The translations under genes and the position numbers were made by a program. From positions 1 through 64,000 of the forward strand of contig CAZKKI010000071.1 in NCBI GenBank assembly GCA_964553325.1: a stretch of 64,000 nucleotides of DNA. Reading direction: 5' to 3'. The notes under the pieces are model-generated. The model searched no databases and was not told the origin of the DNA. It was given only the letters and a program-made list of their open reading frames with translations. Within the stretch, counting starts at the first letter, position 1, and each line of letters opens with the position of its first letter. This document shows, piece after piece, positions 8,943 through 18,270 of the stretch. This stretch comes from BMS3ABIN04 sp964553325. Its GTDB lineage: Bacteria > Bacteroidota > Ignavibacteria > Ignavibacteriales > Melioribacteraceae.

Positions 8943-9189
8943 AATATGAATATAAAATATAATTAATTGTAATTTGAAGTAATAATGCCGAGCCCTCAAT
9001 TTTGGAAAAATTCATCCATTTGAATTCACTTCCTATTCCAATCCCCTTTCTATCGTAAAATATGTATTCGCACGATAAGAGATAAGCATTTGTCCAACTT
9101 GTACTAACGACCTTGTTTTCGAAATAATCTGCGGTGGAATTTAATAAAGCCCCGCCAACGCCCCCGTAAATTTTAAGGTGCGAAAATTT
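8941..9189 (-). pseudogene. Fragment of an outer-membrane beta-barrel protein
   Basis: On the minus strand an 82-codon open frame without a start codon runs from a TGA at 9190-9192 to TAA at 8941. It has the alternating polar/aromatic pattern of the last strands of a porin-like barrel: KIYGGVGGALLNSTADYF, TNAYLLSCEYIFYD, GIGIGSEFKWMNF, LLLQITINYILYSY, ending in an aromatic residue as outer-membrane proteins do. No coding continuation was seen upstream (9190-9414), so the N-terminal part is lost. 9190-9414 otherwise holds only AT-rich sequence and the ribosome binding site of the next gene. Confidence 0.5.
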
Positions 9190-9414
9190 TCATGCCTAAT
9201 GTTAATATAGTTTATAAGCGTATGATAAATAACATAGTTTCAGGTAGCGATAAAATTCATATAAACTTATCTACTGTATACGGAAAAAGCAACAACAAAG
9301 CTCTTATCGAAAAAGGTGATAAAAAATTTAAATTTTATAATCCCGTGATGTTTTCGTGATATTTTCAAATTAAGTTTCAACCGTAAATAATTTTTCATAC
9401 ACAAAGGAGAAAAA

Positions 9415-10302
9415 ATGAAAGTACTAACTTTAATTGCAATTGCAACAATTTTTATTTTTGCGGGATGTTCGGAAAACGACAACACAATATTACCCCCGCA
9501 AAATAAGACTCTTACATTAAATATCACGGGCTTAGCTGATTTGGGTTCGAGCGCAAAATATGAAGGATGGGTTATTTCACCGGACGGCAAAGCAACTTCC
9601 ACCGGTACATTTACCGTTGATGCAAACGGAAAATTAAGTAAAACGCAATTTGATATAGATGCCAATACGCTTTCCGAAGCTGTAAAATTTGTTTTAACGA
9701 TCGAACCTAATCCGGATAACGATCCCGGACCCAGTGCAACTCACATACTGGCGGGGAATTTTAGCAATAACAGTTCCACTCTTTCGGTTGCCGACGATGC
9801 CGCTTTGGGAAACGATTTCATGAGTGCTGCGGGAACCTATATTTTAGCTACACCGACCAACGGTGCCGATACGGACGAAAAAAGCGGAATTTGGTTTTTA
9901 GATATTACTTCCGGTTCCCCTATGGCGGGATTAAATCTTCCTTCGTTACCGGCTGGTTGGAAGTATGAAGGTTGGGTTGTAATAAACGGCGTTCCGGTTA
10001 CAACGGGAACATTCACAGAAGTAAATGTTGCCGACGATGCCGCTCCTTTTAGCGGTACAATGGCAGGTCCTCCTTTCCCAGGAGAAGATTTTCTGGTTAA
10101 TGCTCCAGCGGGATTAACATTCCCGACAGATATTTCTGGCGGTGTAGCGGTTATTTCTATCGAACCGGATCCCGATAACGACGCTGCTCCGTTTTTGTTA
10201 AAGCCTTTGGTTGGAATGATTCCTTCTGATGCTGCCGATCATACCAATTACTCAATGAGTCAAAATTTAGGTTCGTTCCCTGTTGGAACAGCAACAAGAT
10301 AA
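9415..10302 (+). CDS. Secreted lipoprotein with two RskA-like repeats
   Basis: 295 residues with a lipoprotein signal (FIFAGC). The mature part holds two related units, each with KYEGWV followed by TGTF: the first at about residues 48-115 (AKYEGWVISPDGKATSTGTF), the second at about 182-260 (WKYEGWVVINGVPVTTGTF). Each unit also carries an IEP-PDND motif, so they are tandem duplicates. The fold resembles the extracytoplasmic part of anti-sigma-K proteins but without the membrane anchor and sigma-binding domain. It probably sits on the outer or inner membrane; its role is unknown. Strong ribosome binding site AAAGGAG, with a terminator following. Confidence 0.7.
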   Translation: MKVLTLIAIATIFIFAGCSENDNTILPPQNKTLTLNITGLADLGSSAKYEGWVISPDGKATSTGTFTVDANGKLSKTQFDIDANTLSEAVKFVLTIEPNPDNDPGPSATHILAGNFSNNSSTLSVADDAALGNDFMSAAGTYILATPTNGADTDEKSGIWFLDITSGSPMAGLNLPSLPAGWKYEGWVVINGVPVTTGTFTEVNVADDAAPFSGTMAGPPFPGEDFLVNAPAGLTFPTDISGGVAVISIEPDPDNDAAPFLLKPLVGMIPSDAADHTNYSMSQNLGSFPVGTATR

Positions 10303-10324
10303 TTTATAACATACCCCCTAAGTT

Positions 10325-10366
10325 AAAACCTTATCCGTGTTGCTCGAATGCGGGTAAGGTTTTTTA
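10325..10366 (+). terminator. Rho-independent terminator
   Basis: AAAACCTTATCCG pairs with CGGGTAAGGTTTT around a 14-base loop and is followed by T residues. It ends the lipoprotein gene. The 208 bases that follow contain no other clear signal. Confidence 0.85.
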
Positions 10367-10574
10367 TTATTGTCCGTAACAATAAAGTAAAGTGGTTTTC
10401 AAATTCCACCCGGTCAAGAAACAACGAATAAAGCGAACGATAAGAATTATGAAACGAATCGGTATTTTAATGTTTAGGATAATTTCCAATTTGTTCAATT
10501 TAACTGACATCTTATTAGAAAAGATGATAGTTTTAAGGTTTAAAAAGTATTTTATAGCCTAAAGGAGTTAAATA

Positions 10575-11762
10575 ATGAAAAAGACATTTCTGTTTATTCT
10601 ATTTATGGTAATCACCACTCATGCACAAACCGATAAAATTACCGGCTCGTGGTTAATGACAAAAGCAAAAAAGGATGGTGAAACGAAGAGTGTATACTTT
10701 GTATTGAAATTTACAGATAATAATACAATGGAAGCAATGGATATGGAAATAGGTTCCTGGCGTTATGATGAAAGTAAAAATGCGATAGTTATGAATTCCC
10801 AAATGGATGAGGATTTCAACGGACAAGCAAAAATACTTAAACTGACGGAGAGTGAGCTGGAACTTGGAAAAAGCGGTTGGGAATATTATTACACTAAACT
10901 TAACACCGATAAAGTTTCGAAAGACAATGAACAATCGGGACTTGCCGGAATGTGGCAAATGGATTCGAACAATAAAGAAATAAAAAAAATATTAAAGTTT
11001 GAATTACCGGATAATTTTCAATTTGTAGAACTTACAGACGGTTCAACGGAAACAATCAGCGGAAATTGGTTCTTCTTTCCCGAGAATAAATCGTTGGTTA
11101 TATCGTCGATGCGGCAACCGTTACGCGGGGAAAGCATGGTTGTGGAATTCACCGGTAATAAATTAACCCTCAAACACGGTGCGGAAATATTTAACGCTAC
11201 AAGGGTGGAACGGGATGATAACTTGGAACGCTTAACGTTTACCGAAGAAGAATTACCCGAGGAAAACGATGTTTCTTCAAGTTTACCTTGGAACGATTTT
11301 TATTCAATGGTTTCATATTTGTCGGATATAAAAAATATCGTTTACAGATTCGGCACTTTGAATGTGGGCATCGGTAAAATTCATTATGTCACATTAGTTT
11401 CCAAAATACGCACGAACAAGGAAAAACCCTCTGTCGATTTTGTAAATTTGCGGGTAACTGAAACCGATAGCATGCAATATTCGGAAAATTATAAAGACGA
11501 GTTAAGTGAAGGCTTCAACTTGTTTTTCCCCGAAACCGAATTGTTTCCGGTGAGATTAAACGGTATGAAAACAATAACGGTTCCAGCTGGGACTTTTAAT
11601 TGTACGGTTGTCGAAGGCTTTGATGGTTTTGATAAAGTCAGATATTACATGATAAACGACAAACCCGGAATTTTTGCTAAAATAATAAAAGAAAAAATCG
11701 ATCCGTTCGGTGAATTGGAATATTCGATTAAAGAGCTCGTAAAAATTAACAGGGTAAATTAG
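10575..11762 (+). CDS. Secreted protein, two lipocalin-like units plus DUF3108-like tail
   Basis: 395 residues beginning with a cleavable signal peptide (FLFILFMVITTHAQ). Residues about 22-112 and 125-215 are two related units starting GSWLM and GMWQMD, each with the beta-strand pattern of a lipocalin-like or DUF4488-type domain. From about 240 the sequence resembles the DUF3108 family of periplasmic proteins: GKIHYVTLVSKIRT, LFPVRLNGMKTITVPAGTF, DKVRYYMINDKPGIF. Members are thought to bind envelope components, without a proven function. Ribosome binding site AAAGGAG. Not clearly in an operon. Confidence 0.6.
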   Translation: MKKTFLFILFMVITTHAQTDKITGSWLMTKAKKDGETKSVYFVLKFTDNNTMEAMDMEIGSWRYDESKNAIVMNSQMDEDFNGQAKILKLTESELELGKSGWEYYYTKLNTDKVSKDNEQSGLAGMWQMDSNNKEIKKILKFELPDNFQFVELTDGSTETISGNWFFFPENKSLVISSMRQPLRGESMVVEFTGNKLTLKHGAEIFNATRVERDDNLERLTFTEEELPEENDVSSSLPWNDFYSMVSYLSDIKNIVYRFGTLNVGIGKIHYVTLVSKIRTNKEKPSVDFVNLRVTETDSMQYSENYKDELSEGFNLFFPETELFPVRLNGMKTITVPAGTFNCTVVEGFDGFDKVRYYMINDKPGIFAKIIKEKIDPFGELEYSIKELVKINRVN

Positions 11763-11979
11763 TAAAATTTTTTTCGGGATATCGGAAATTACAACGATGC
11801 GGGGATTAACGAAAAATATTCCTTGCAATTTTTAATTGAGTAATAAAGGACTGTATGAAAAATGTAGCCCCGTTAACAATCGGTCGGTGGACGAAGGAAA
11901 CCAAATCGAATTTGATTTTTCCTTCTTCAATCGCTAACTTTTTTGCAAAAACTTTGATTTAACAAAAGCGGGGTTTGTT

Positions 11980-12558
11980 GTGATAAACAATTATTTAAGT
12001 AGTGTGCAAAAGCGATTCGAATATTAAAAACTTCTCGGAGAAAAAACTTTCAATCAACTTAACGGCGAACAATTGTTTTGGCAATATAACGACGAGTCAA
12101 ATTCGATAGCGATTATTGTCAACCACCTTTGGGGAAATATGAAATCCCGCTGGACGGATTTTTTAATCTCCGATGGAGAGAAGGATTGGCGTGGCAGAGA
12201 TTTGGAATCCGAAAATGTGATCCAATCGAGAAAGGAATTATTGGGGAAATGGAATGAAGGTTGGCAATGCTTGTTTCAAGCCATTGATTCGATTAATAAA
12301 AATAATTTTGATACCGTGATTTATATCCGGAACCAAGGACATACAATTGTTGAAGCGATTAACAGACAAATGGTGCATTACTCGTATCATATGGGCCAAA
12401 TTGTTTTTCTCGGGAAAATGATTAACGGTAGCAACCGGAATAGTTTGTCTATTCCCGAAGGGAAGTCAAAAAAGTTTAATGCGGAAAAGTTTTCACAAGG
12501 AAAGCGAATTAAACATTTTACTGACGATTCGCTGAATTCCAAACATGATAAAATATAA
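11980..12558 (+). pseudogene. DUF1572 (DinB-like) gene interrupted by one stop codon
   Basis: Reading from GTG at 11980 gives INNYLSSVQKRFEY, then a TAA at 12025-12027, then KLLGEKTFNQLNGEQLFW and an intact remainder up to 12558. DUF1572 proteins normally read FxYYKLLGEKTFxQL here, so the stop replaces a single tyrosine-like codon. The downstream part has the family features IAIIVNHLWGNMKSRWTDF and HYSYHMGQIVFLGK, the helix bundle and His residues of the DinB/YfiT metal-binding fold. A shortened protein could start from TTG at 12073 (161 residues) but would lack most of the first helix. The 11763-11979 stretch before it has no clear signal. Confidence 0.75.
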
Positions 12559-12605
12559 TGCACGGCATATTGAATATAAAAAATTAAAGATTTAAGGGTG
12601 TTCGG

Positions 12606-13124
12606 ATGATTTTCCGGTTGATAGTTTGGCTCGTAATGATTTTCGGTGGAACAGCCGCCGGTTTTTATCTCGATGGATTATGGTTTGGCAAAGTACATAA
12701 CGATTTCATTTTTCACGCCGTAAGTTTAATTATTGGTCTGCTTTTATTGACGTTGGTAATTAGAATAAGTAAAAACACCGGTAGAACCCTTGCGCGTTAC
12801 GGTAAAAAAGGGAAGATAAAACGGGGAGAAACCAACGTATTGGTGAAAGAAGGTCCGTATAAATATATGCGTCATCCGATGCATCTGGGTTTAATGCTTT
12901 TCCCTTTTGCGTTGGCGTTTATTGTAGGTTCCCCGTCGTTCGTGATTGTTGTTGCACCCGCCGAAGTAATATTTATGCTGATTATGATTAAATTGTTCGA
13001 GGAACCCGAAGCAATAGAAAAGTTCGGTGAAGAGTATTTGGAATATAAAAAAAATACACCGGGTTTTTGTTTTCGCTTGGAGTGTTTGAAAGAATTATGG
13101 AAATCCGTACCGAAGAGGAAATAA
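12606..13124 (+). CDS. Isoprenylcysteine methyltransferase-like (PEMT/ICMT family) membrane protein
   Basis: A 172-residue membrane protein with about four or five hydrophobic segments. The conserved core is VKEGPYKYMRHPMHLGLML, matching the GPY-x-RHP-Y/M-G motif that binds S-adenosylmethionine in the ICMT/phospholipid methyltransferase superfamily. It is followed by EEPEAIEKFGEEYLEYK, matching the E-x-F-G-x-x-Y-x-x-Y tail. The substrate in bacteria is usually unknown: a lipid, isoprenoid or small thiol. It sits alone between the broken DUF1572 gene and mscS. Confidence 0.85.
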   Translation: MIFRLIVWLVMIFGGTAAGFYLDGLWFGKVHNDFIFHAVSLIIGLLLLTLVIRISKNTGRTLARYGKKGKIKRGETNVLVKEGPYKYMRHPMHLGLMLFPFALAFIVGSPSFVIVVAPAEVIFMLIMIKLFEEPEAIEKFGEEYLEYKKNTPGFCFRLECLKELWKSVPKRK

Positions 13125-13352
13125 TTAATATTTTTGGTCGAAAAATAAATGCAAACATTTCTGAACCGCCTTGTTCTATCGTGCTTTTTCGTTCGATCAA
13201 AAACGGGAGGAGATTTTCCGTATGAAGATATTGACGATTTAGAATTTACGGCAATTGTGTTTAACTTGTTTCTTCGGGATTAATAATTTATTTTGGATTA
13301 AAATTTATGTTCTGTTTTTACGGTTGGGATATTCAATAATCGAGAAAAGTAA

Positions 13353-14264
13353 ATGAGTAAAATTATAGAAAATTATATCGGTCTCTCACCCGAAGTCCAA
13401 TCTCAGATATTTTTAACCGTTATAACCATTGCTATTATTTGGGCAATTCAACGGGCAACGATCAGATTGTTTATAAACCGGATTGAAGATCCGCCTGTCC
13501 GTTACCAGTGGCAAAAGGTAATAAAATATATAAGTGTAACCATAGCATTGATTTTATTGGTCAGAATATGGTTCGGGGCTTTTACTTCTCTCGGGACTTA
13601 TTTCGGTTTGCTTTCCGCCGGATTGGCAATTGCATTCAAGGATTTGCTGGTTAACATGGTTGGCTGGATGTTTATTCTCACGCGCCAACCTTTCAAAGTG
13701 GGCGACAGAATAGAAATTAACAACATCACCGGTGATGTTATCGATATCCGGCTTTTCCAATTTTCCGTAATTGAAATAGGAAATTGGGTGGATGCTGATC
13801 AAAGTACCGGCAGAATAATCAATATACCGAACGGTATAATTTTTTCAACTCCTCAAGCTAATTTTACGTTGGGGTTTGAATATATTTGGCACGAAATACC
13901 GGTCTTGGTAACCTTTGAAAGCGATTGGAAAAAAGCGAAGAAGATTTTATCGGACATTATTCAAAATCACAGTGGGGATTTCAGTAAAGATGCCGCCGCG
14001 CAATTAAAAAGAGCTTCAAAAAAGTTTTTGATTTACTATAAAAATTTAACTCCCATTGTCTACACAAGTGTTAAAGACAGCGGTGTACTTCTTACCATAA
14101 GATTTATTTGCCACGTCAGGCAAAGGCGAACTTTGGAAGAAAAAATTTGGGAAGACATACTTGAACAATTTTCCAAACATGACGATATCGATTTTGCATA
14201 CCCGACACAAAGATTTTACGATAACCTTAAAGAAGGTAAACCGGGAACCAAACCGGTCAATTAA
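13353..14264 (+). CDS. Mechanosensitive ion channel of the MscS family
   Basis: 303 residues. Hydrophobic segments lie near residues 15-35, 60-80 and 85-110. The third is the pore helix, continuous with FKDLLVNMVGWMFIL. The beta domain follows: RQPFKVGDRIEINNITGDV with the IDIRLFQF strand. The C-terminal part (about 180-290) is the cytoplasmic vestibule. The channel opens under membrane tension to release solutes after osmotic downshift. The pore helix is less Gly/Ala-rich than in E. coli MscS. No partner gene is adjacent. Confidence 0.9.
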   Translation: MSKIIENYIGLSPEVQSQIFLTVITIAIIWAIQRATIRLFINRIEDPPVRYQWQKVIKYISVTIALILLVRIWFGAFTSLGTYFGLLSAGLAIAFKDLLVNMVGWMFILTRQPFKVGDRIEINNITGDVIDIRLFQFSVIEIGNWVDADQSTGRIINIPNGIIFSTPQANFTLGFEYIWHEIPVLVTFESDWKKAKKILSDIIQNHSGDFSKDAAAQLKRASKKFLIYYKNLTPIVYTSVKDSGVLLTIRFICHVRQRRTLEEKIWEDILEQFSKHDDIDFAYPTQRFYDNLKEGKPGTKPVN

Positions 14265-14313
14265 AGTTTGGAGTTTTTGTTTACAATTTTCTTAAAAGAA
14301 TAAAACAACCCCA

Positions 14314-14937
14314 GTGACAATAGCCGAAGAATATAACAGATGGGCGGGCTCTTACGATTCCGCCGATAATAAAACAAGGGACATGGAAAAATCCGTTGCC
14401 CGTAAAATTTTATCCGCTTACGATTTTCAAAATGTAATCGAGCTCGGTTGCGGAACAGGGAAAAACACCGACTGGTTATCCCGGCAAGCCGGTTCGATTA
14501 CTGCAATTGATTTTTCAAGGGAAATGTTAAAAATTGCCAAAGCCAAAGTAAGTGAACGTAACGTAAAATTTATACAAGCGGATTTAAACGAAAGCTGGCC
14601 GGTAAGTAACGAATCGGGCGATCTAATTGTATGCAGTTTAACATTGGAGCATATTCGCGATTTGAATTTTATTTTTACGGAAGCGAAAAACAAACTTGTT
14701 ACGGGAGGATTGTTTTACATCTGCGAACTGCACCCGTTCAAGCAGTATGCGGGAAGTAAAGCAAAATATAATGCGGAAGGGAAAATTGTAGAGTTAGAAA
14801 CGTTTATCCATCATTTTTCGGAATATGTTAACAGTGCATTTGATAACGGTTTCAAATTAATAAGATTGGACGAATGGTTTGACGAAGACAGCGTAAAAAC
14901 AATCCCGCGCTTGGTTTCATTTTTATTTAAAGGATAA
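14314..14937 (+). CDS. Class I SAM-dependent methyltransferase
   Basis: 207 residues with the UbiE/BioC-like order of motifs. Motif I is VIELGCGTGKNTDWLS, motif II is ITAIDFSREMLKIAKAKV, motif III is DLIVCSLTLEHI. The C-terminal half has FIHHFSEYVNSAFDNGFKL, as in methyltransferases of type 11. The substrate is unknown. The start is GTG at 14314; no better codon lies upstream. It is the first gene of a compact four-gene run with the alarmone hydrolase (8-base gap), the alpha/beta hydrolase and a membrane protein. Confidence 0.88.
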   Translation: MTIAEEYNRWAGSYDSADNKTRDMEKSVARKILSAYDFQNVIELGCGTGKNTDWLSRQAGSITAIDFSREMLKIAKAKVSERNVKFIQADLNESWPVSNESGDLIVCSLTLEHIRDLNFIFTEAKNKLVTGGLFYICELHPFKQYAGSKAKYNAEGKIVELETFIHHFSEYVNSAFDNGFKLIRLDEWFDEDSVKTIPRLVSFLFKG

Positions 14938-14945
14938 AGGTTGAG

Positions 14946-15479
14946 ATGATACATGAGATTTATCAAAAAGCGATGAAATACGCCGGTGAGAAACATTCCA
15001 ATCAAAAAGTACCGGGAACAAATGCCAATTATCTGCTGCATATTGCAAACGTTGCCATGGAAGTAATAATGGCATATTCGGTTAAGAAAGATTTCGATTT
15101 GGAATTTGCCGTTCAAGTTGCAATTCTGCACGATACGGTTGAAGATACCGGTACGACACTCGAAGAACTACGCATAGAATTCGGAGAAAAGGTTGCACAA
15201 GCTGTATCGGCTTTAACTAAAAACGGCAGCTTAAAGTCGGAGCGGGAAAAAATATTGGATTCGTTGGCAAGAATAAACAAACTTGATAAAGAAGTGGGCA
15301 TTGTTAAATTGGCGGATAGAATAACCAATCTGCAAAAACCTCCGGAGAATTGGAATTCAGAAAAAAGAAAAAAGTATTTGGAAGAAGCAATATTAATATC
15401 GGAAGAACTTCATAATAAAAATGCATATTTGGAGAAAAGGCTGGAAGAGAAAATAAAACTTTATCGTGAATATTTATAA
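14946..15479 (+). CDS. Small alarmone hydrolase (MESH1/SpoT-HD-like)
   Basis: A 177-residue stand-alone HD-domain protein like the hydrolase half of RelA/SpoT. Expected metal-site residues are present: His32 in YLLHIANVA, His62-Asp63 and Glu66-Asp67 in AILHDTVEDT, and Asp124 in IVKLADRITNLQ. These bind manganese and remove pyrophosphate from (p)ppGpp in SpoT-type enzymes. No synthetase domain, TGS or ACT follows, so it can only degrade. MESH1-type enzymes can also remove phosphate from NADPH. Located just after the methyltransferase gene; ribosome binding site AAAGG. Confidence 0.85.
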   Translation: MIHEIYQKAMKYAGEKHSNQKVPGTNANYLLHIANVAMEVIMAYSVKKDFDLEFAVQVAILHDTVEDTGTTLEELRIEFGEKVAQAVSALTKNGSLKSEREKILDSLARINKLDKEVGIVKLADRITNLQKPPENWNSEKRKKYLEEAILISEELHNKNAYLEKRLEEKIKLYREYL

Positions 15480-15496
15480 ATTAACAATATTTTAAT

Positions 15497-16438
15497 ATGA
15501 AAAAATTAAAGTATTTCGCATTGGCAATTGTATTATTGCTGATTGTTATATCGTATTACATTCCTGTAAAACCGGAATCCTTTTTTGAACTTTACGGTAA
15601 AACCGACAAATATTCGGAAACCTTAAAGGAATTTAAAGCCCGACCGGTAAAATATATAACGGTAAACGGAGTGGAATGGAAATATTATTACGGCGGTAAG
15701 GGAAATAAAACGATTCTTTTTTTGCATGGGATGGGCGGGGCATACGATTTATGGTGGAATCAAATAGCGGCTTTCGAGAACGAATATAAAGTGTTGACAT
15801 ACTCGTTACCCGAAGAAATCAACTCTTTGGAAGAAGCCGTAGATGGAATTTTGAAAATATTGGCCGAAGAAAATATCAAAAGTGTTTACGCCGTGGGTAC
15901 TTCGATGGGCGGTTACATAACTCAGTTTTTGTTTCACAAACATCCCGAAATTGTTGAGAAGGCCGTTCTGGGAAATACCTTCCCGCCGAACCATTATTTT
16001 GCCGAAAAAAATTCATTGCTAACCAAAATTGTTCCGTACGTTCCCGAAATATTAATCGCATTTGTCGGGGAATTGAATTTTAAAAAAAATATTTATCCCG
16101 CGGGACATAACAGCAAGTTGCTAATGTCGTTTCTTCCCAGTTTACCGTTCAGCAAAAAACAGCTTATCGGCAGATATTATGTTGTGGTCGATTATTTTGT
16201 ACCGGATACGACAAACGAAAATATAAGACGTATTCCGAAGTTGATAATCGAATCGGATAACGATCCGTTAATTCCGCCACATTTAAGGAAACGGCTGAAA
16301 GAACTTTATAACGAGGCGCAAGTATATACTTTTCACAACGAAGGTCATTTTCCGTATATCAATGCCGCGGAGGAATATAACGGCGTGTTGAAAAAGTTTT
16401 TCAATGGAACACCGGAGAAGGATGATAAGACTCAATAA
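15497..16438 (+). CDS. Alpha/beta hydrolase with N-terminal membrane anchor
   Basis: 313 residues. Residues 5-22 form a hydrophobic anchor or signal. The oxyanion motif is LFLHGMGGAYDLWW, the nucleophile elbow is AVGTSMGGYITQF (Ser in GTSMG), the acid is near IESDNDPLIPP, and the catalytic His is in HNEGHFPYINAAEEY. This is a typical serine hydrolase fold of the carboxylesterase/lipase class. Substrate unknown; it acts at the outer face of the membrane. Same transcription unit as the methyltransferase and alarmone hydrolase, 17 bases after the latter. Confidence 0.85.
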   Translation: MKKLKYFALAIVLLLIVISYYIPVKPESFFELYGKTDKYSETLKEFKARPVKYITVNGVEWKYYYGGKGNKTILFLHGMGGAYDLWWNQIAAFENEYKVLTYSLPEEINSLEEAVDGILKILAEENIKSVYAVGTSMGGYITQFLFHKHPEIVEKAVLGNTFPPNHYFAEKNSLLTKIVPYVPEILIAFVGELNFKKNIYPAGHNSKLLMSFLPSLPFSKKQLIGRYYVVVDYFVPDTTNENIRRIPKLIIESDNDPLIPPHLRKRLKELYNEAQVYTFHNEGHFPYINAAEEYNGVLKKFFNGTPEKDDKTQ

Positions 16439-16976
16439 AATTACTGAAAATCTTTGGCATGAAATATCCCTTTACATTAGTAAAAGAAATATTATCTTGG
16501 GATTCGGAATAATAATTTTGTTTAACTTGGTTTTGCTACCCGGTTTTCCGAAGTTGTTTTCCGTTAACAATATTTATGCGCTCGATTTAAATTTCGGATA
16601 TTCCGCGCGGGAAGCATATAATTTGCTGGGGAAAATGAGCGCTAAAGAAAGAACCGTTTACCTTTTTTCCGAAATAATTATTGATTTGCCGTACGCTTTT
16701 GTTTATTCTTTTATATACTCCGTGGTGATTGCCGGATTGTTTGAAAAGTCGAATTATGTTTACGTTAAATACTTTTTGTGGTTTCCGCTTTTAATCGGTT
16801 TTTTCGACGTTCTTGAGAATATTTTTGTAGTGTTAATGATTATTTTGTTCTCAAATAAAATTTTAATATTGGCATATTTGTCAAGTTTGTGTACAACGTT
16901 AAAATGGAGTTTTGCCGGTTTAACATTTTTGATTGTACTGCTTGGATTAATTAATAAACTTCTGCCGAGAAAGTAA
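16422..16976 (+). CDS. Hypothetical membrane protein, four segments
   Basis: About 184 residues with hydrophobic stretches near residues 20-40, 80-100, 110-135 and 155-180. I do not recognise a family. The ATG at 16422 is preferred because GGAGAAGG lies just upstream inside the end of the alpha/beta hydrolase gene. An earlier in-frame ATG at 16404 lacks such a site. It overlaps the upstream gene by 17 bases, so it is the last gene of that operon. No motif suggests a reaction. Confidence 0.7.
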   Translation: MIRLNKITENLWHEISLYISKRNIILGFGIIILFNLVLLPGFPKLFSVNNIYALDLNFGYSAREAYNLLGKMSAKERTVYLFSEIIIDLPYAFVYSFIYSVVIAGLFEKSNYVYVKYFLWFPLLIGFFDVLENIFVVLMIILFSNKILILAYLSSLCTTLKWSFAGLTFLIVLLGLINKLLPRK

Positions 16977-17173
16977 AAAAGGAAATCGCTTTCGGCTAGT
17001 TGATTTTATTGACCTCGTACGATAAACTGGATTGTGATAACCTCAAAATAATTTTCACAATTTAAAAGAAAGATTTTTCGAGTTGACTGGGAGTACGACG
17101 TCCAATTTGAATTTTATCCGATGTTAATTTTTATTTATTTATTAAACGTAACACAAAAAGGAGAAAGCAAATA

Positions 17174-18013
17174 ATGATTAAAACCAATTTTCTTATAAAA
17201 ATAATTATCGGGTTGTTATTAATTCCGGTGATAACAAACGGTGGAGGCTGGACCCAACCGAAAGGGGCAAGTTTTTTCATTCTGGAATATAGATTTCTAA
17301 AAAGTTCAAAGTATCTCGACGGTTCGGGTGTTCATAAGCAAATACCCGAATTGACTGATGCATCTTTTAACCTTTACGGGGAATACGGATTGACGGAAAA
17401 GTTAACATTATCTTTGAATTTCCCTTTCTATAAAATGTTGAATAAAGATGTTTCATTCCGACCGGAAATATACGGTAACCTGGAAGAAAGAAGCGGGGTA
17501 GGCGATTTGGATTTCGGGATTCGATACAAAGTTTATTCTTTTGGTCAAACTGTTTTGTCCGCAGCACTTCTGTTCGGAATACCGGTATCTAAAGATGAAG
17601 AAAGTGTTTTGCCGTTGAGCGACGGTGAATTCAACCAACTGTTCGGTTTCGAAATCGGTCATTCCTTTTATCCTGCTAATGCATATTTGACCGGTGAAGT
17701 AAAATTTAATAATAGAACCGAAGGTTTTTCCGATCAATTATATTATGCGGTAGAGGCTGGTTATAACTTATTCGAAAATTTACTTGTAAATGTTCGCTTG
17801 CATGCTATCCAATCTTTACACAACGGGAATAGGCAGAATAGTGAATCTTTATTGTTGTTTGCAAACAACCAACAATTCATAGCATATAAATTCGGAGCGT
17901 TTTACAATCTGATGGAAAATATGGGTATAACCGCCAGTTTTGAATCCGGTATAATTGCATACAATATTCAATCCGCTCCGGTTTTAACGTTAGGCTTGTT
18001 TATAAAATCCTAA
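17174..18013 (+). CDS. Outer-membrane beta-barrel protein (MetA/phenol-pathway-like)
   Basis: 279 residues. A signal peptide (IIIGLLLIPVITNGGGW) is followed by repeated amphipathic strands: FFILEYRFLKS, FNLYGEYGLTEKLTLSLNFPF, GDLDFGIRYKVY, LSAALLFGIPVS, GNRQNSESLLLFANNQQF, then a final strand ending LTLGLFIKS. This pattern (GLTEKLTL plus G-GDLD-G-RY) is shared by the transporter/MetA-like outer-membrane family. It probably forms a small channel. Ribosome binding site AAAAGGAG at 8 bases. A terminator follows at 18271. Confidence 0.7.
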   Translation: MIKTNFLIKIIIGLLLIPVITNGGGWTQPKGASFFILEYRFLKSSKYLDGSGVHKQIPELTDASFNLYGEYGLTEKLTLSLNFPFYKMLNKDVSFRPEIYGNLEERSGVGDLDFGIRYKVYSFGQTVLSAALLFGIPVSKDEESVLPLSDGEFNQLFGFEIGHSFYPANAYLTGEVKFNNRTEGFSDQLYYAVEAGYNLFENLLVNVRLHAIQSLHNGNRQNSESLLLFANNQQFIAYKFGAFYNLMENMGITASFESGIIAYNIQSAPVLTLGLFIKS

Positions 18014-18270
18014 AACGGTATGTGAAACAAAGGAGGGGTATTGTTTTGCCGGCTTGGAAAGTTTCAAGTTGTTTGGTGTAAATGTTTTGTGGATTAAGAT
18101 AAAAACTGACTTGATATGTAAAATTGAACCGAAGTATTACGCTTTCGAAGACGGGAAAAACCGGTTGAAAACCGAGCCCGCTCTCGAAAATAATTCGAGC
18201 GGAACAATACTTGGAAAATGACTGTCGGCAAATCGAAAATAAGTATGTTGAATGTAAATTTAGTGGATTG
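18014..18270. other. Intergenic stretch, no firm gene
   Basis: Between the barrel gene and the terminator. It holds a strong AAAGGAGGGG (18029-18038) followed by a TTG that opens only 18 codons, and a longer frame without a start that ends at 18221 and includes KIEPKYYAFEDGKNRLKTEP. It also has a small inverted repeat CTCGAA/TTCGAG near 18182. It could be the relic of a gene, but nothing recognisable is left. Confidence 0.35.

Noticed and set aside
13125..13352. GGGAGGAG with ATG giving a six-codon frame near 13220
   Set aside because: The frame stops at once; it may be chance or a relic.
18014..18221. Open frame of about 70 codons with a strong AAAGGAGGGG upstream
   Set aside because: The frame has no ATG and the ribosome binding site fits a TTG of another frame that stops after 18 codons. 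It could be a relic, but no family is recognisable.
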